64,000 nt of DNA from NCBI RefSeq assembly GCF_900114675.1, contig NZ_FOZM01000002.1, positions 248,001-312,000 of the forward strand, given 5' to 3'. Below are positions 9,167-18,814 of the stretch, piece by piece; position 1 is the first letter of the stretch; each line of letters opens with the position of its first letter. The notes below the pieces were generated by a model, which saw nothing but the letters and a program-made list of their open reading frames with translations, was not told the origin of the DNA and ran no database searches. Origin of the DNA: Yoonia litorea (GTDB taxonomy: Bacteria; Pseudomonadota; Alphaproteobacteria; Rhodobacterales; Rhodobacteraceae). Position numbers and translations under genes: made by a program.

Positions 9167-9946
9167 CTAGATCGGCAGGTCGCGGCCTTCAATCAGGTGG
9201 CCATACAAGGTCGTCAGGATGCTGACGCCGAGCATCAGCACCGTCCATCGCACAGCGATGTCCAGAACAAAGCCAACCAGTGGCAGGACCGCCGAAATCT
9301 CTGCGATCAGCACTGTCGCAACGCCGTTGATGCCCATCAAGAGGAAGGCCACGCCAAAAATGGTGCCAGACATCCCTTTGGTCGCGTGCCATGAATCGCC
9401 CATCGAAATCGGTTGTCCTATGGCAATGGAAGGCAAGGCAATCGCAATCCGCAACCAGACATAGGTCATGAACCCCGTGATCAGAACGGAGACGAAGACT
9501 GCGGCGACCCCGCTCCCCGCCATCATGAGCGGCATTGCCAGACCCATCGTCAGGAAGATGAGTGGCAGCGAGGCAAGCGCGATAATAAAACCATAGAGTA
9601 TGGAACGACCCACATAGGCCCAGATCGGACGACCAGCCAATTGCGGCAGAAGCCCGGGGTATTCCTCAAGCAGAATGAAGCGATGCCAGGCGACGGCAAC
9701 CCAGGCAACGGTGAAAAGCACGACCGGGATCAGCGCAAGAATGATCAGGGCCGCGGTCGGCTGCATGGGTTCTGCTCCACCCATCGGCGTTCCGTTATCG
9801 AACATGCCACCGGTTTCGCTGATCATGCCCACAGCCAGCACGACGATGACCGACAGGATCAGATATGGGCCCACCGAAACCTTGAGGGCCTCGCGCAGGT
9901 TGCCAAAGACCATGCGGAAGGCGTGGCGGATGATCTGAAAGGCCAT
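9167..9946 (-). CDS. Uncharacterised multi-pass membrane protein
   Basis: 259 residues with about six hydrophobic segments. It begins with an amphipathic stretch (MAFQIIRHAFRMVFGNLREALKVS) and then alternates membrane helices with short loops. No catalytic motif is seen. The N-terminal pattern of IxxAFxMVFxNLREALK followed by helices resembles generic inner-membrane proteins of unknown function common in Rhodobacteraceae. It stands alone: convergent with the Nudix gene (repeat between them) and divergent from argG (134-bp gap). No function is proposed. Confidence 0.7.
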   Translation of the reverse strand: MAFQIIRHAFRMVFGNLREALKVSVGPYLILSVIVVLAVGMISETGGMFDNGTPMGGAEPMQPTAALIILALIPVVLFTVAWVAVAWHRFILLEEYPGLLPQLAGRPIWAYVGRSILYGFIIALASLPLIFLTMGLAMPLMMAGSGVAAVFVSVLITGFMTYVWLRIAIALPSIAIGQPISMGDSWHATKGMSGTIFGVAFLLMGINGVATVLIAEISAVLPLVGFVLDIAVRWTVLMLGVSILTTLYGHLIEGRDLPI

Positions 9947-10080
9947 GGCAGTTCCCTGATTTGCAATTCGTGATCAAGATGCATGTCACAGCGATCCGGT
10001 CAACAGGCCACTCCTTGCCCCTTTTGCCAAAACCCGCTATCGCGCCATCGCAACCCTATTGACGCAAAGGCACAACGCGC

Positions 10081-11295
10081 ATGACTGCTCCGAAGAAAGT
10101 TGTTCTGGCCTATTCAGGTGGCCTTGATACCTCGATCATTCTCAAGTGGCTGCAAACGGAATACGGCTGTGAGGTTGTCACCTTTACTGCCGATCTGGGT
10201 CAGGGCGAGGAATTGGAGCCTGCCCGCAAAAAGGCCGAAATGATGGGTGCCAGCGCAGTCTACATCGAGGATTTGCGCGAAGAATTCGTGCGTGATTTCG
10301 TCTTCCCGATGTTCCGCGCCAATGCGCTTTATGAAGGGCTCTATCTGTTGGGCACGTCGATCGCCCGTCCGCTGATCTCGAAGCGTCTGGTCGAGATCGC
10401 CGCCGCAGAAGGCGCGGATGCGGTGTCACATGGCGCCACTGGCAAGGGCAACGATCAGGTAAGGTTCGAACTGGCCGCCTATGCGTTGAACCCCGAGATC
10501 AAAGTGGTCGCCCCGTGGCGCGAATGGGATCTTTCGAGCCGGACCAAACTCATTGATTTTGCTGAGAAACATCAGATCCCCATTGCCAAGGACAAGCGTG
10601 GCGAAGCGCCGTTCAGTGTCGATGCCAACCTGTTGCACACGTCTTCTGAGGGCAAAGTCCTGGAAGATCCCGCGCAGGAAGCACCGGACTATGTCTATCA
10701 GCGCACGGTCGCACCCGAGGATGCGCCCGATCAGGCCGAAATGGTCGAAATTGAATTCGAGCGTGGCGATGCCGTTGCCATCAACGGTGAGCGGATGTCC
10801 CCTGCGACGATCCTGACAAAACTGAACGAGTTGGGCGGCAAACACGGTGTTGGCCGTCTCGATTTGGTCGAGAACCGTTTTGTTGGCATGAAGTCCCGCG
10901 GCATCTACGAGACGCCAGGCGGGACGATCCTGCTGGAAGCCCATCGCGGGATCGAGCAGATCACGCTGGATTCCGGTGCGGGTCACCTGAAAGACAGCAT
11001 CATGCCGCGCTATGCCGAGCTGATCTACAATGGCTTCTGGTTCTCGCCTGAGCGCGAGATGTTGCAGGCGCTGATTGATAAATCCCAGGAGCATGTCTCG
11101 GGCACGGTCCGCGTAAAGCTTTATAAAGGCTCAGTAAATACCGTCGCCCGTTGGTCGGATCATTCGCTTTATTCCGAGGCCCATGTGACCTTTGAAGAAG
11201 ATATGGGTGCCTACGACCAGTCGGATGCACAAGGTTTCATCCAGTTGAATGCACTGCGGTTGAAACTGCTGGCGGCACGTAACCGCAAGGGGTGA
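10081..11295 (+). CDS. argG: Argininosuccinate synthase
   Basis: 404 residues, the usual length. It joins citrulline and aspartate with ATP to form argininosuccinate, the next-to-last step of arginine synthesis. Seen: the PP-loop AYSGGLDTS at residues 10-18, the [10 protein letters not shown] segment, and the substrate-binding [14 protein letters not shown] block near 118. Monocistronic by context: a divergent membrane-protein gene upstream and a double-hairpin repeat right after the stop. Confidence is high because the family is strongly conserved. Confidence 0.97.
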   Translation: MTAPKKVVLAYSGGLDTSIILKWLQTEYGCEVVTFTADLGQGEELEPARKKAEMMGASAVYIEDLREEFVRDFVFPMFRANALYEGLYLLGTSIARPLISKRLVEIAAAEGADAVSHGATGKGNDQVRFELAAYALNPEIKVVAPWREWDLSSRTKLIDFAEKHQIPIAKDKRGEAPFSVDANLLHTSSEGKVLEDPAQEAPDYVYQRTVAPEDAPDQAEMVEIEFERGDAVAINGERMSPATILTKLNELGGKHGVGRLDLVENRFVGMKSRGIYETPGGTILLEAHRGIEQITLDSGAGHLKDSIMPRYAELIYNGFWFSPEREMLQALIDKSQEHVSGTVRVKLYKGSVNTVARWSDHSLYSEAHVTFEEDMGAYDQSDAQGFIQLNALRLKLLAARNRKG

Positions 11296-11357
11296 GGGGG
11301 CGCTGCCCCCATCGCCTGCGGCGATCCCCCGGGATATTTATAGGCCAATAATAACAG
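11296..11357. repeat. GC-rich double-hairpin dispersed repeat, copy 2
   Basis: GGGGGCGCTGCCCCC (11296-11310) and ATCGCCTGCGGCGAT (11311-11325) followed by CCCCCGGGATATTTATAGGC. The second hairpin is identical to copy 1 at 9115-9129. It lies between the stop codons of argG and the sulfotransferase-like gene, which converge on it. Confidence 0.75.
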
Positions 11358-11361
11358 TGGC

Positions 11362-12060
11362 TTAGAGTTTCTCGGCTGCAAGTTTCTCATAGTGCGGCAT
11401 CGCGAGGTGCAGCATTTTTTCCTGGGTTTCGGCAAGTTCAGGCAAAGGGCCTTCGGCCCCTGCGAAACCGGTGCTTTCATGCACTGCGCCGTACCAATGC
11501 GCAGCCCAGATACCGTCGTCTTTGCGCGGGCCTGCGGGCCAGTGCAGCATGGCGGGATCAAAATCTAAGCCTATGTTTTTGCAAAGCTTTTTGAGCATCT
11601 TTTCGGGATCGGCGCGGATATCTGCGCTGTCGATCACGAGGCCGCCGATCCTGTCATAAAGTGCGGTTTGCTGGGGGTAGCCGATATCCGCCAGCGTCAT
11701 CTCTTCGCGTTTCGCCCCGTAGCTGGCGATCACCCGTGCGGGGTGACGGATCAGGTGAATATTGATGCAGTCCTTTGCCCAATCGAGCGGGAAGCTCGCG
11801 ATCATGTGATGCGGCATGTGCTTCATATAAAAGTGTTTTTTGCCATCAGGCACAGGTCCGCTGCATCTTGCCGCAACAGCATGCGGGTCGGTTTCATGTG
11901 CGCTGAGGATCGCCTCTCGCATCGGGTGATGAAGGCCGGTTGCAGCCAGAAAAGGCGCATAGAAGGGTTCGTCCCAAACCGCAAAATCGGCGCGGTTTCC
12001 AAAGGCATACATCATCGCGGTCGAAAGGTTCCGCGGCCCTGACCACATGGCGATTTTCAT
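11362..12060 (-). CDS. Sulfotransferase-like P-loop protein
   Basis: 232 residues from the ATG at 12060. The longer in-frame opening would run through an iteron array and is rejected. MWSGPRNLSTAMMYAF at the N-terminus fits the 5'-phosphosulfate-binding loop of sulfotransferases, and IHLIRHPARVIASY near residue 105 fits the 3'-phosphate-binding motif. DEPFYAPF follows the first motif as in sulfotransferase family members acting on small molecules. The gene is downstream of, and co-directional with, a class IV aminotransferase gene. I recall plant proteins in which a similar P-loop domain is fused to an aminotransferase of that class, which would suggest a shared pathway. The real substrate is unknown. 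Confidence 0.75.
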   Translation of the reverse strand: MKIAMWSGPRNLSTAMMYAFGNRADFAVWDEPFYAPFLAATGLHHPMREAILSAHETDPHAVAARCSGPVPDGKKHFYMKHMPHHMIASFPLDWAKDCINIHLIRHPARVIASYGAKREEMTLADIGYPQQTALYDRIGGLVIDSADIRADPEKMLKKLCKNIGLDFDPAMLHWPAGPRKDDGIWAAHWYGAVHESTGFAGAEGPLPELAETQEKMLHLAMPHYEKLAAEKL

Positions 12061-12071
12061 GTCGCACACCC

Positions 12072-12126
12072 TGTGCACCACATGTACACAGCCTGTACAC
12101 AGGCTGTACACCAGCTGTGCAGACAG
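12072..12126. repeat. Five 11-bp iterons upstream of the sulfotransferase-like gene
   Basis: TGTGCA or TGTACA recurs at 12072, 12083, 12094, 12105 and 12116, exactly 11 bp apart. The three central copies read TGTACACAGCC, TGTACACAGGC and TGTACACCAGC. The array fills most of the 73-bp gap between the aminotransferase stop and the sulfotransferase ATG. One copy per helical turn would place bound proteins on one DNA face, so a regulator-binding array is a reasonable inference. A simple slippage repeat is the alternative. Confidence 0.7.
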
Positions 12127-12133
12127 GCCCGTC

Positions 12134-13033
12134 TCATGAATTTGCCACCAGATCTTTGTAAAGGTCGCGCAGTCGTGCGGTCACAGGACCCAGCTTGCCC
12201 GTCCCGATCTGCCGGCCGTCGATGTGACTGACCGGTGTTTGTGCACCGAACGTGCCGGTCAGGAAGGCCTCGTCTGCCGCATAGGTATCCACCAGTGAGT
12301 AGTTGCGCTCGTGCACGGGGATATCATTGGCGCGGCAAAGGTCGATGACCTTCTGGCGGGTGATTCCGTTCATGCAGTAGTCGCCAGTGCTGGTCCAGAC
12401 GGCACCTTTTTTCACAATGAAGAAGTTGCAGGCGTTCGTTGTGTTCACAAAGCCATGCACATCAAGCATCAGCGCCTCGTCCGCGCCCGCCTTCCCGGCG
12501 GCGATGCAGGCAAGAATGCAGTTGAGTTTCGAATGGCTGTTCAGTTTGGGGTCTTGCGTCATTGGCAGGCCGCGCTGATGCGGAACAGTGGCCAGAGTGA
12601 TCGGGCGCGGGATCTTGGGTTTGGAATGCTCCATGATGATCACGAAAGTCGGGCCCGATTGCGACAGGCCGGGGTGCTGGAAGGGCCGCACCTTGGTCCC
12701 GCGCGTCACCATCAGCCGTGCGTGGGCGTCTGTGGTCATGTTGTTGGCGCTGCGTGTGTCCTCAAGCGCCTGCATGACACCGGCGCGGTCCATGCCGATA
12801 TCGAGATCAATTGCTTTGGCTGCTTCAAAGAGCCGGTCGATATGTTCATCCACAAAGGCCCATTTGCCATCGTAGAGCCGCAGACCTTCCCAGACGCCAT
12901 CGCCCAGCATAAAGCCGCTGTCATAAACGCTGACGGTGGCCTCCGCCTTTGGCACGATCCTGCCGTCTACGTAGATCAGGATCTCTTCGTTGCGGGCGTC
13001 TTCTTCGGCCTGATGGGTGGTGACTTCGGGCAT
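12134..13033 (-). CDS. Class IV PLP aminotransferase (BCAT / D-amino acid aminotransferase type)
   Basis: 299 residues of fold-type IV PLP enzyme. Seen: the N-terminal IYVDGRIVPKAEATVSVYDSG segment and the GDGVWEGLRLYDG motif shared by branched-chain, D-amino acid and aminodeoxychorismate enzymes. A likely PLP lysine lies in HSKLNCILA near residue 170, with the cofactor-contacting NTTNACNFFIVK and NGITRQKVIDL further on. The start is supported by AAAGGACC just upstream. Family symbols ilvE, dat and pabC cannot be separated by eye. The partner is the sulfotransferase-like gene 73 bp downstream on the same strand, so a specialised transamination linked to a sulfated or phosphorylated product is possible. 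Confidence 0.85.
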   Translation of the reverse strand: MPEVTTHQAEEDARNEEILIYVDGRIVPKAEATVSVYDSGFMLGDGVWEGLRLYDGKWAFVDEHIDRLFEAAKAIDLDIGMDRAGVMQALEDTRSANNMTTDAHARLMVTRGTKVRPFQHPGLSQSGPTFVIIMEHSKPKIPRPITLATVPHQRGLPMTQDPKLNSHSKLNCILACIAAGKAGADEALMLDVHGFVNTTNACNFFIVKKGAVWTSTGDYCMNGITRQKVIDLCRANDIPVHERNYSLVDTYAADEAFLTGTFGAQTPVSHIDGRQIGTGKLGPVTARLRDLYKDLVANS

Positions 13034-13606
13034 GGCTTGGTCCTTTGCTTGCCGCGCGAGTGATGGAGAACGGATTACAACCTGTCAGATCAGGACTTGA
13101 AAGGGCACTAGCCATAGTGCGTCCGTCGGCTTCGCTCTTCTCCGATACTTTTCCATAAGAACCTGCCAGTTTTTATAACGACGCAAACAGCAAGCAAAAT
13201 GCAATCACGCTGATAAGCTCTACAGAGCTCTTTTTCCACATCAAAGTCCGACTATCAGTGGTGTCGGGACGAAAACGAGAAGCATGGTCATTGTAAGTGG
13301 ATTAGAAACCTCGCTACCTAAATGATCTGATCAACAGATTTCGATTGCTGACTTTATCATTTGGTGAACTTGCGGCAGGTCCGACGCCCCAGTGTCACTT
13401 CTTTGCAGAGCCCGTCGATGTATCGCAGAGAGTTTATCTACCACCGGGCAGAACAGTGTTCGTAGGATGGCCCACAGGGACACAAAAGAACATTGCGTTC
13501 CATGAATGGTCGGAATTCGAGAATCCGGCTGGGGAGACCCTGACAGACTATTCGCCGCACCTTGTTTGCCAAGTCCGCTGCACTCGCTGGTCTGTGTAGA
13601 CTTCAC
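13034..13606. other. 573-bp gap without a recognisable gene
   Basis: The stretch between the aminotransferase start and the manC stop is more AT-balanced than its flanks. It contains short open frames on both strands (for example 13345-13599 plus, 13331-13606 minus), but none has a ribosome-binding site, known motif or convincing composition. It presumably holds the aminotransferase promoter. It also marks the left edge of the polysaccharide cluster and may be remnant sequence. Confidence 0.6.
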
Positions 13607-15046
13607 CTAGCTGTCACGACCGCGCGCATAAATGTCCTCATAGCGAATAATGTCGTCTTCACCGAGATAAGTTCCGGTCTGCACTTCGATCAAAGTCAGT
13701 GGTACTTTGCCGGGGTTCTCCAGGCGATGGATCGCTCCAAGGGGAATGTAGACGGATGCGTTTTCACCAATGAGCTGCACGTTTTCGTCAACGGTAACCT
13801 TGGCGGTGCCTTCCACGACGATCCAGTGCTCAGAGCGGTGGTGATGACTTTGTAGCGACAGGGCTGCGCCGGGATTGACTGTGATGCGCTTTACCTGAAA
13901 CCGTGGGCCAACAACGAGACTTTCGAACCAACCCCAAGGGCGGTAATCACGGGGAAGGGTTTCGGCCTGTGCCACGGATTTGCGTTTGAGGGTGGCGACA
14001 GCCTCTTTGACCTCTTGCGCGCGGTCTTTACGGGCGACCAGCACTGCGTCGGGCATTGCGACCGCGATGATATCTTGCAGGCCTATCCCGACAAGCTCTT
14101 GCGCATCGTCTGTTGCTTGCAACAGTGTTCCGGCGCAGTCGAGCGCGGTCGAAGGGCCGGACGTGACCGTGCCGCTGTGATCCGCTTCTGCCTCGCGCCA
14201 GACGGCCTGCCAGTCGCCAAGATCGGACCATGCGCCAGCGTAGGGGACGACGCTGAGGTTGCTGGCCCGTTCCATCACCGCGTAGTCGATCGAGATATCG
14301 GGCAGTGTTTCCCACGCCTCGGGCCCCAGCCGTATAAAGGCGAGGTCGCGCTCGGCAGCGGCGAAGGCGGCTTGCGTGGCCTCAAGCACCTCGGGCGCAT
14401 GTTGGGCGAATGCGTCGAGAATGGTGGTTGTGGTGAAGAGGAAGATCCCTGCATTCCACAGGTGCATGCCTCCTGCAAGCAAAGCCTCGGCCTTGGCAGG
14501 GTCCGGTTTTTCGACAAAGCTCTTGAGCGGCTGCGCAATTGAAGCGAAGTCGTCTGTCGCCTGCGATAGCTCGAGCCAACCATAGCCCGTCTCGGCGCGG
14601 TCAGGGCGAATGCCAAAGGTCACGAGTTGTCCATCTCGCGCAGCAGAGGTTGCGGCGTGCACCGCCGCGCGGAAGCGAGCGCCGTCAGGGATCACATGAT
14701 CAGATGGGGCGACCAGCATGAGAGAACCGGGCGCGCGCGCCTCAAGTGCGATTGCAGCTGCACAGATCGCTGCAGCAGTGTTCTTGGCCGCTGGTTCAAT
14801 CAGGATATCGGCGGGCGCCATGTCGAGTGCCGCAAGCTGCTCGATTACGATGAAACGGAAATCCGAGGCTGTCACTATCATGGGGGCCGCGAAACCAGCC
14901 CCTGACAAACGGCGGGCAGAGGCCTGATAGAGGCTCTCGTCGCCTGTCAGTTTGACGAATTGCTTGGGGTAGGACTTGCGCGAGAGTGGCCAGAGGCGGG
15001 TTCCAGAGCCACCACAGAGAAGAACCGGATGAATGTCTTGCGTCAT
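13607..15046 (-). CDS. manC: Mannose-1-phosphate guanylyltransferase / mannose-6-phosphate isomerase
   Basis: 479 residues, full length for the bifunctional ManC/AlgA type. The N-terminal nucleotidyltransferase domain carries the signature LLCGGSGTRLWPLSRKSYPK (residues 9-28) and FVEKPD near 170. The C-terminal cupin domain (about 365-475) has SLQSHHHRSEHW and AIHRLENPG, where the histidines hold the metal for mannose-6-phosphate isomerisation. It makes GDP-mannose from mannose-1-phosphate and GTP in the cytoplasm, feeding Gmd and Fcl encoded just upstream. GAAGGATTGG precedes the ATG. It is the last gene of the leftward polysaccharide operon. Confidence 0.93.
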   Translation of the reverse strand: MTQDIHPVLLCGGSGTRLWPLSRKSYPKQFVKLTGDESLYQASARRLSGAGFAAPMIVTASDFRFIVIEQLAALDMAPADILIEPAAKNTAAAICAAAIALEARAPGSLMLVAPSDHVIPDGARFRAAVHAATSAARDGQLVTFGIRPDRAETGYGWLELSQATDDFASIAQPLKSFVEKPDPAKAEALLAGGMHLWNAGIFLFTTTTILDAFAQHAPEVLEATQAAFAAAERDLAFIRLGPEAWETLPDISIDYAVMERASNLSVVPYAGAWSDLGDWQAVWREAEADHSGTVTSGPSTALDCAGTLLQATDDAQELVGIGLQDIIAVAMPDAVLVARKDRAQEVKEAVATLKRKSVAQAETLPRDYRPWGWFESLVVGPRFQVKRITVNPGAALSLQSHHHRSEHWIVVEGTAKVTVDENVQLIGENASVYIPLGAIHRLENPGKVPLTLIEVQTGTYLGEDDIIRYEDIYARGRDS

Positions 15047-15058
15047 AGGTCCAATCCT

Positions 15059-16015
15059 TCAGCAGCGCAGGTCAGTTTGGTTATCCAGAAACCACGTATA
15101 GGTGGAGCGTAGGCCCTCATCGAGACTGATCGTTGCCTCCCATCCCATCGCCTTCAGGCGTGAGACATCCATCAGCTTGCGCGGTGTGCCGTCGGGTTTG
15201 TCGGGGTCAGTCGTGATGCGCCCTTCAAATCCCGTGATTTCTGCAACCTGTTGAGCAAGTTCAAGGATAGAGATATCCGTGCCGGTGCCCACGTTAATGT
15301 GGCTTAGCATGGGGTCGGTGTTGGCGTCGTAGACTTCCTTGGGCAGGTCCATCACAAAGAGCGAGGCGGCGGCCATATCGTCCACATGCAGGAACTCTCG
15401 GCGTGGCGTGCCGGTGCCCCAGATCACGACTTCGCCAAGCTCGTCTCGTGCGGCTTCATGGAAGCGGCGGATCAGGGCAGGCAGGACGTGGCTGTTTTCA
15501 GGGTGGAAATTGTCGCCGGGTCCGTAGAGGTTCGTCGGCATCACGCTGCGATAGTCGACCCCGTGCTGCCGGTTGTAGCTTTCGCAAAGCTTGATGCCAG
15601 TGATTTTGGCGATGGCGTAGGGTTCGTTGGTGGGTTCCAGCACACCGGTCAACAGCGCATCCTCGCGCATGGGCTGCGGGACAGCTCGCGGATAGATGCA
15701 AGATGATCCAAGTTGCAGGAGGCGTGTGACGCCGGCTGCAAAGGCCTGATGGATGACATTCGCCTCGATCATCAGGTTGTCGTAGATGAAATCAGCCGGA
15801 TAGTTGTTGTTAGCAAGGATCCCGCCCACGCGGGCCGCGGCGAGGATCACCACATCAGGGCGTTCTGCTTGCATGAAGGTGCGGACGGCAGCCTGATCAG
15901 TGAGGTCCAGGTCTGCATGGCTGCGCGCGATGATCTCGATGCCGTCACGTGCCTGCAACTGGCGCAGGATTGCGCCGCCGACCATACCCCGATGACCTGC
16001 CACATAGACCTTCAT
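15059..16015 (-). CDS. fcl: GDP-L-fucose synthase
   Basis: 318 residues from the ATG at 16015. The upstream extension of the frame overlaps gmd and is discarded. The SDR nucleotide-binding motif [12 protein letters not shown] is at the N-terminus, and the catalytic Ser (GSSCIYP) and YxxxK (YAIAKITG) are in the usual places. It converts GDP-4-keto-6-deoxymannose to GDP-fucose by epimerisation and NADPH reduction. It follows gmd by 5 bp and precedes manC, so three consecutive steps of GDP-fucose supply are encoded together. [19 protein letters not shown] matches the WcaG/Fcl family. Confidence 0.95.
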   Translation of the reverse strand: MKVYVAGHRGMVGGAILRQLQARDGIEIIARSHADLDLTDQAAVRTFMQAERPDVVILAAARVGGILANNNYPADFIYDNLMIEANVIHQAFAAGVTRLLQLGSSCIYPRAVPQPMREDALLTGVLEPTNEPYAIAKITGIKLCESYNRQHGVDYRSVMPTNLYGPGDNFHPENSHVLPALIRRFHEAARDELGEVVIWGTGTPRREFLHVDDMAAASLFVMDLPKEVYDANTDPMLSHINVGTGTDISILELAQQVAEITGFEGRITTDPDKPDGTPRKLMDVSRLKAMGWEATISLDEGLRSTYTWFLDNQTDLRC

Positions 16016-16020
16016 CGCGC

Positions 16021-17145
16021 TCACCCGTTCTCGACCGAGACCGGAATATCGTGCCCATGTGCCTTCAGCAGTGCATGGCGTTCGGCCACGCGCAGGTCTT
16101 CGGCGACCATCTCGGCGCACATCTCGCGGGCAGTAATCTCCGGTTCCCATCCAAGACGCTCCTTGGCCTTGCTCGGATCACCCAGCAGGGTCTCCACCTC
16201 GGCAGGGCGAAAATAGCGGGGGTCGATGCGGACTATGACGTCGCCAACCTTGAGCGCAGGCGCCTTGTCGCCGGTGATTGCAGCGACGGTGGCGATCTCG
16301 TCCGCGCCGCTCCCCGTGAACTCCAGTGTGATCCCCAGTTCAGCGGCAGACCATGTGATGAAATCTCGCACCGAGAACTGCTGTCCCGTGGCGATCACGA
16401 AATCCTCAGCAGCATCCTGTTGCAGCATCATCCACTGCATGCGTACATAATCCTTGGCATGGCCCCAGTCGCGCAGCGCATCGATGTTGCCCATGTAAAG
16501 GCAATCTTCGAGCCCTTGCGCGATATTGGCCAGACCACGGGTGATCTTGCGGGTCACAAAGGTCTCGCCACGGCGCGGGCTCTCGTGATTAAAGAGGATG
16601 CCGTTGCAGGCATACATCCCGTAGGCCTCGCGATAGTTGACCGTGATCCAGTAGGAATAGAGCTTGGCCACCGCATAGGGCGAGCGCGGATAGAAGGGCG
16701 TGGTCTCGCGCTGCGGGGTCTCCTGCACCAATCCGTAAAGTTCCGAGGTCGAGGCCTGATAAAATCGGGTTGTCTTCTCCAGCCCCAGAAAGCGGATCGC
16801 CTCGAGCAGGCGCAGGGTGCCCATGGCATCAACGTCGGCGGTATACTCGGGACTCTCAAAGCTGACCGCGACATGGCTCTGCGCACCGAGGTTGTAGACT
16901 TCGTCGGGCTGGGTTTCTTGAATGATCCGGGTGAGGTTGGAGGTGTCGGTCAGATCGCCGTAATGGAGATGCAGTTGCGGATTGGCGGCGTGTGGATCTT
17001 GATAAATATGATCAATCCGTTGGGTGTTAAAAGATGATGCGCGGCGTTTGACACCGTGCACCACGTATCCCTTGTTCAACAAAAACTCGGCGAGGTAAGA
17101 GCCGTCCTGGCCAGTGATGCCGGTGATGAGAGCTGTTTTTGTCAT
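16021..17145 (-). CDS. gmd: GDP-mannose 4,6-dehydratase
   Basis: 374 residues. The motif [16 protein letters not shown] near the N-terminus and [18 protein letters not shown] are characteristic of Gmd. The active-site STSELYG and the YxxxK of [12 protein letters not shown] are present, as is [20 protein letters not shown]. It dehydrates GDP-mannose to GDP-4-keto-6-deoxymannose, the substrate of Fcl. Its start codon overlaps the stop of the upstream glycosyltransferase by four bases. Base composition here is that of the core genome, unlike the AT-richer genes just upstream, so the boundary of the acquired segment lies close to its 5' end. Confidence 0.96.
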   Translation of the reverse strand: MTKTALITGITGQDGSYLAEFLLNKGYVVHGVKRRASSFNTQRIDHIYQDPHAANPQLHLHYGDLTDTSNLTRIIQETQPDEVYNLGAQSHVAVSFESPEYTADVDAMGTLRLLEAIRFLGLEKTTRFYQASTSELYGLVQETPQRETTPFYPRSPYAVAKLYSYWITVNYREAYGMYACNGILFNHESPRRGETFVTRKITRGLANIAQGLEDCLYMGNIDALRDWGHAKDYVRMQWMMLQQDAAEDFVIATGQQFSVRDFITWSAAELGITLEFTGSGADEIATVAAITGDKAPALKVGDVIVRIDPRYFRPAEVETLLGDPSKAKERLGWEPEITAREMCAEMVAEDLRVAERHALLKAHGHDIPVSVENG

Positions 17146-17915
17146 TCGGTTGGGGGCTTTCGCAATTTGAACTGTTCAATTTTTCTCAGGTTCTTGAGTG
17201 CCAACGCGGGGATACCCCCGACACCGTTTCGCCTCAAGGCGAAGTAATCTTCCCTGCTCTTTTTAATGATACGACCAAGAGACCTATTGCTCTCACCGCC
17301 AGTCCGCATCCTAACCATCACAATCGGAATGTAGGCTGGCTTCAGGTTGTGAATCCATAACCACCTCAGCATCGCATCATAATCTGCTGCGATCTGAAAC
17401 GATGTGTCATAGCTGCCAAATTTCTCCAGCAGAGATCGACGAATATAGAAGGTTGGGTGAGGCGGCATCCAGCCAGAGCGGATGTTGTTTCGATCATAGA
17501 AGCCCGCCTTCCAGTGTCGAACGACGCGCGTCGGATCATTCTCTGAAACGTACTGGAGATCGCCATACACACAATCAACCATTGGGTCAGAAAATGCTGC
17601 TGCAACGTGAGAAAGCACATCCCTTCGAGCGAAAGTATCATCCGAATGTAACAGCCCGACGATATCACCTGTTGCGCGCTTCAGCCCTCTATTGATGGCA
17701 TCGTAAATTCCATTGTCGGGCTCGCTCACTAGGTGGGTCCGTAAACCAGATACCTCTGAAATGATATCAAGCGTACCATCCGAAGATCCGCCATCCTGCA
17801 CCAGGTGTTCAACGTGACTATAGTCCTGCGACCCGACTGAATTCAGTGTGTCTTCGATAGTTAAGGCACGATTGAAAACCGCAGTAACAACTGAGATTGT
17901 GAGTGGATTATTCAT
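17142..17915 (-). CDS. Family 2 glycosyltransferase
   Basis: 257 residues with a GT-A fold. Seen: [20 protein letters not shown] at the N-terminus, the [10 protein letters not shown] nucleotide-sugar loop near residue 40, and the metal-binding acidic run LLHSDDTF near 90. The segment [12 protein letters not shown] near 190 is typical of WcaA/WcaE-like cytoplasmic enzymes. It would transfer one sugar onto the lipid-linked repeat unit at the inner membrane. It is coupled by a 4-bp overlap to gmd, so the donor could be GDP-fucose or GDP-mannose, but that is inference from position only. Confidence 0.88.
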   Translation of the reverse strand: MNNPLTISVVTAVFNRALTIEDTLNSVGSQDYSHVEHLVQDGGSSDGTLDIISEVSGLRTHLVSEPDNGIYDAINRGLKRATGDIVGLLHSDDTFARRDVLSHVAAAFSDPMVDCVYGDLQYVSENDPTRVVRHWKAGFYDRNNIRSGWMPPHPTFYIRRSLLEKFGSYDTSFQIAADYDAMLRWLWIHNLKPAYIPIVMVRMRTGGESNRSLGRIIKKSREDYFALRRNGVGGIPALALKNLRKIEQFKLRKPPTE

Positions 17916-17994
17916 CGAAGAATTTTTCTTTCAGCGGTGCTCTGGTAGAACACTCCATATTGAAGTGCAGCGCATTTGCCCATGGACACGAGCT

Positions 17995-18795
17995 TTAAAA
18001 CTTCGTGGCTCCGAAGGGGTAGCGGAGAACCACTTTCGCCAACTGCCTTTTGATTTGTGATGCCGAAAAAACTACAGACAGAATAAGAACGTCCTTCAAA
18101 CCAAGATACGATTTGTATTTCCAAAGTAGCGCAAACCGTCTGGGGTGATGGCTGGTCAAGCGTTCGCGCCCGTCAGATGGACGCATGAAGACCTTAGCTT
18201 TTGTAGAAAAGCGAATCTTTGCACCGGAAAGAATGACCCTAATGCCCAAATCTCTGTCTTCTGAGACGACTAGGTCTTTGTCAAAACCCCCAACAGTCCA
18301 GAATAGATCTTTACAAATGACAAAGTTTTGGCCGCTCGCACCGACATTCCTGCGTAACAGCCCCTTAACCGTAAAGTTTTCTGATGATGGCTGGGCAAGA
18401 CATATCGGTGTTTCTGGTCCCATCTGAAAGATACTCGAATAGACACATTTGGCATTCTCTTGAGCAAGTCGCTCCAGACAATCCGAAATGAAATTACTGG
18501 ACCAAACGTCGTCATCGTCCAAGAAGGCGATAAACCGCCCTTTTGAAAAGGCGGCACCAAAATTTCGGGCGATGGATGCACCTACACGAGGAGCAATGCG
18601 GAAATACAAAACCTCTTTAGGTAAACCTTCGACGTCTGCAGCGACCGTTCCATTGTCGACAATAATCACTTCAGTCGGTGGGCAAGACTGACCTAGCACA
18701 GAGTGAACCGCTTCGAGAAGCATCGAGTGAGGCCTATCGCAAGTTGGAATGATGACTGAAACCGGCGATTTTTTGGCTGAGGTAAGTTCAGTCAT
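17995..18795 (-). CDS. Family 2 glycosyltransferase
   Basis: 266 residues with VSVIIPTCDRPHSMLLEAVH at the N-terminus, VDNGTVAAD, and an acidic DxD-type run AFLDDDDVW near residue 95. A catalytic-base candidate is in SEDRDLGIRV (about 190). The pattern is that of GT2 enzymes of O-antigen or exopolysaccharide loci. The C-terminus is basic with a hydrophobic patch (VLILSVVFSASQIKRQLAK), which may anchor it to the inner membrane. It lies 79 bp upstream of the next GT2 gene and 19 bp downstream of the pyruvyl transferase gene. Confidence 0.87.
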   Translation of the reverse strand: MTELTSAKKSPVSVIIPTCDRPHSMLLEAVHSVLGQSCPPTEVIIVDNGTVAADVEGLPKEVLYFRIAPRVGASIARNFGAAFSKGRFIAFLDDDDVWSSNFISDCLERLAQENAKCVYSSIFQMGPETPICLAQPSSENFTVKGLLRRNVGASGQNFVICKDLFWTVGGFDKDLVVSEDRDLGIRVILSGAKIRFSTKAKVFMRPSDGRERLTSHHPRRFALLWKYKSYLGLKDVLILSVVFSASQIKRQLAKVVLRYPFGATKF

Positions 18796-18814
18796 TCAGA
18801 AGATCCCAAACGAT

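Noticed and set aside
12072-12126. Iterons as a plasmid-type replication origin
   Set aside because: No rep gene is nearby and the flanks are chromosomal; regulatory binding sites are more plausible.
12061-12130. Extension of the sulfotransferase frame through the iterons (SLCTGCV repeats)
   Set aside because: The extra peptide is only the translated iteron DNA; MKIAMWSGPRN matches the family start.
13345-13599. Plus-strand 84-codon frame in the gap left of manC
   Set aside because: No ribosome-binding site, no motif, unlikely composition; an equally long frame exists on the opposite strand.
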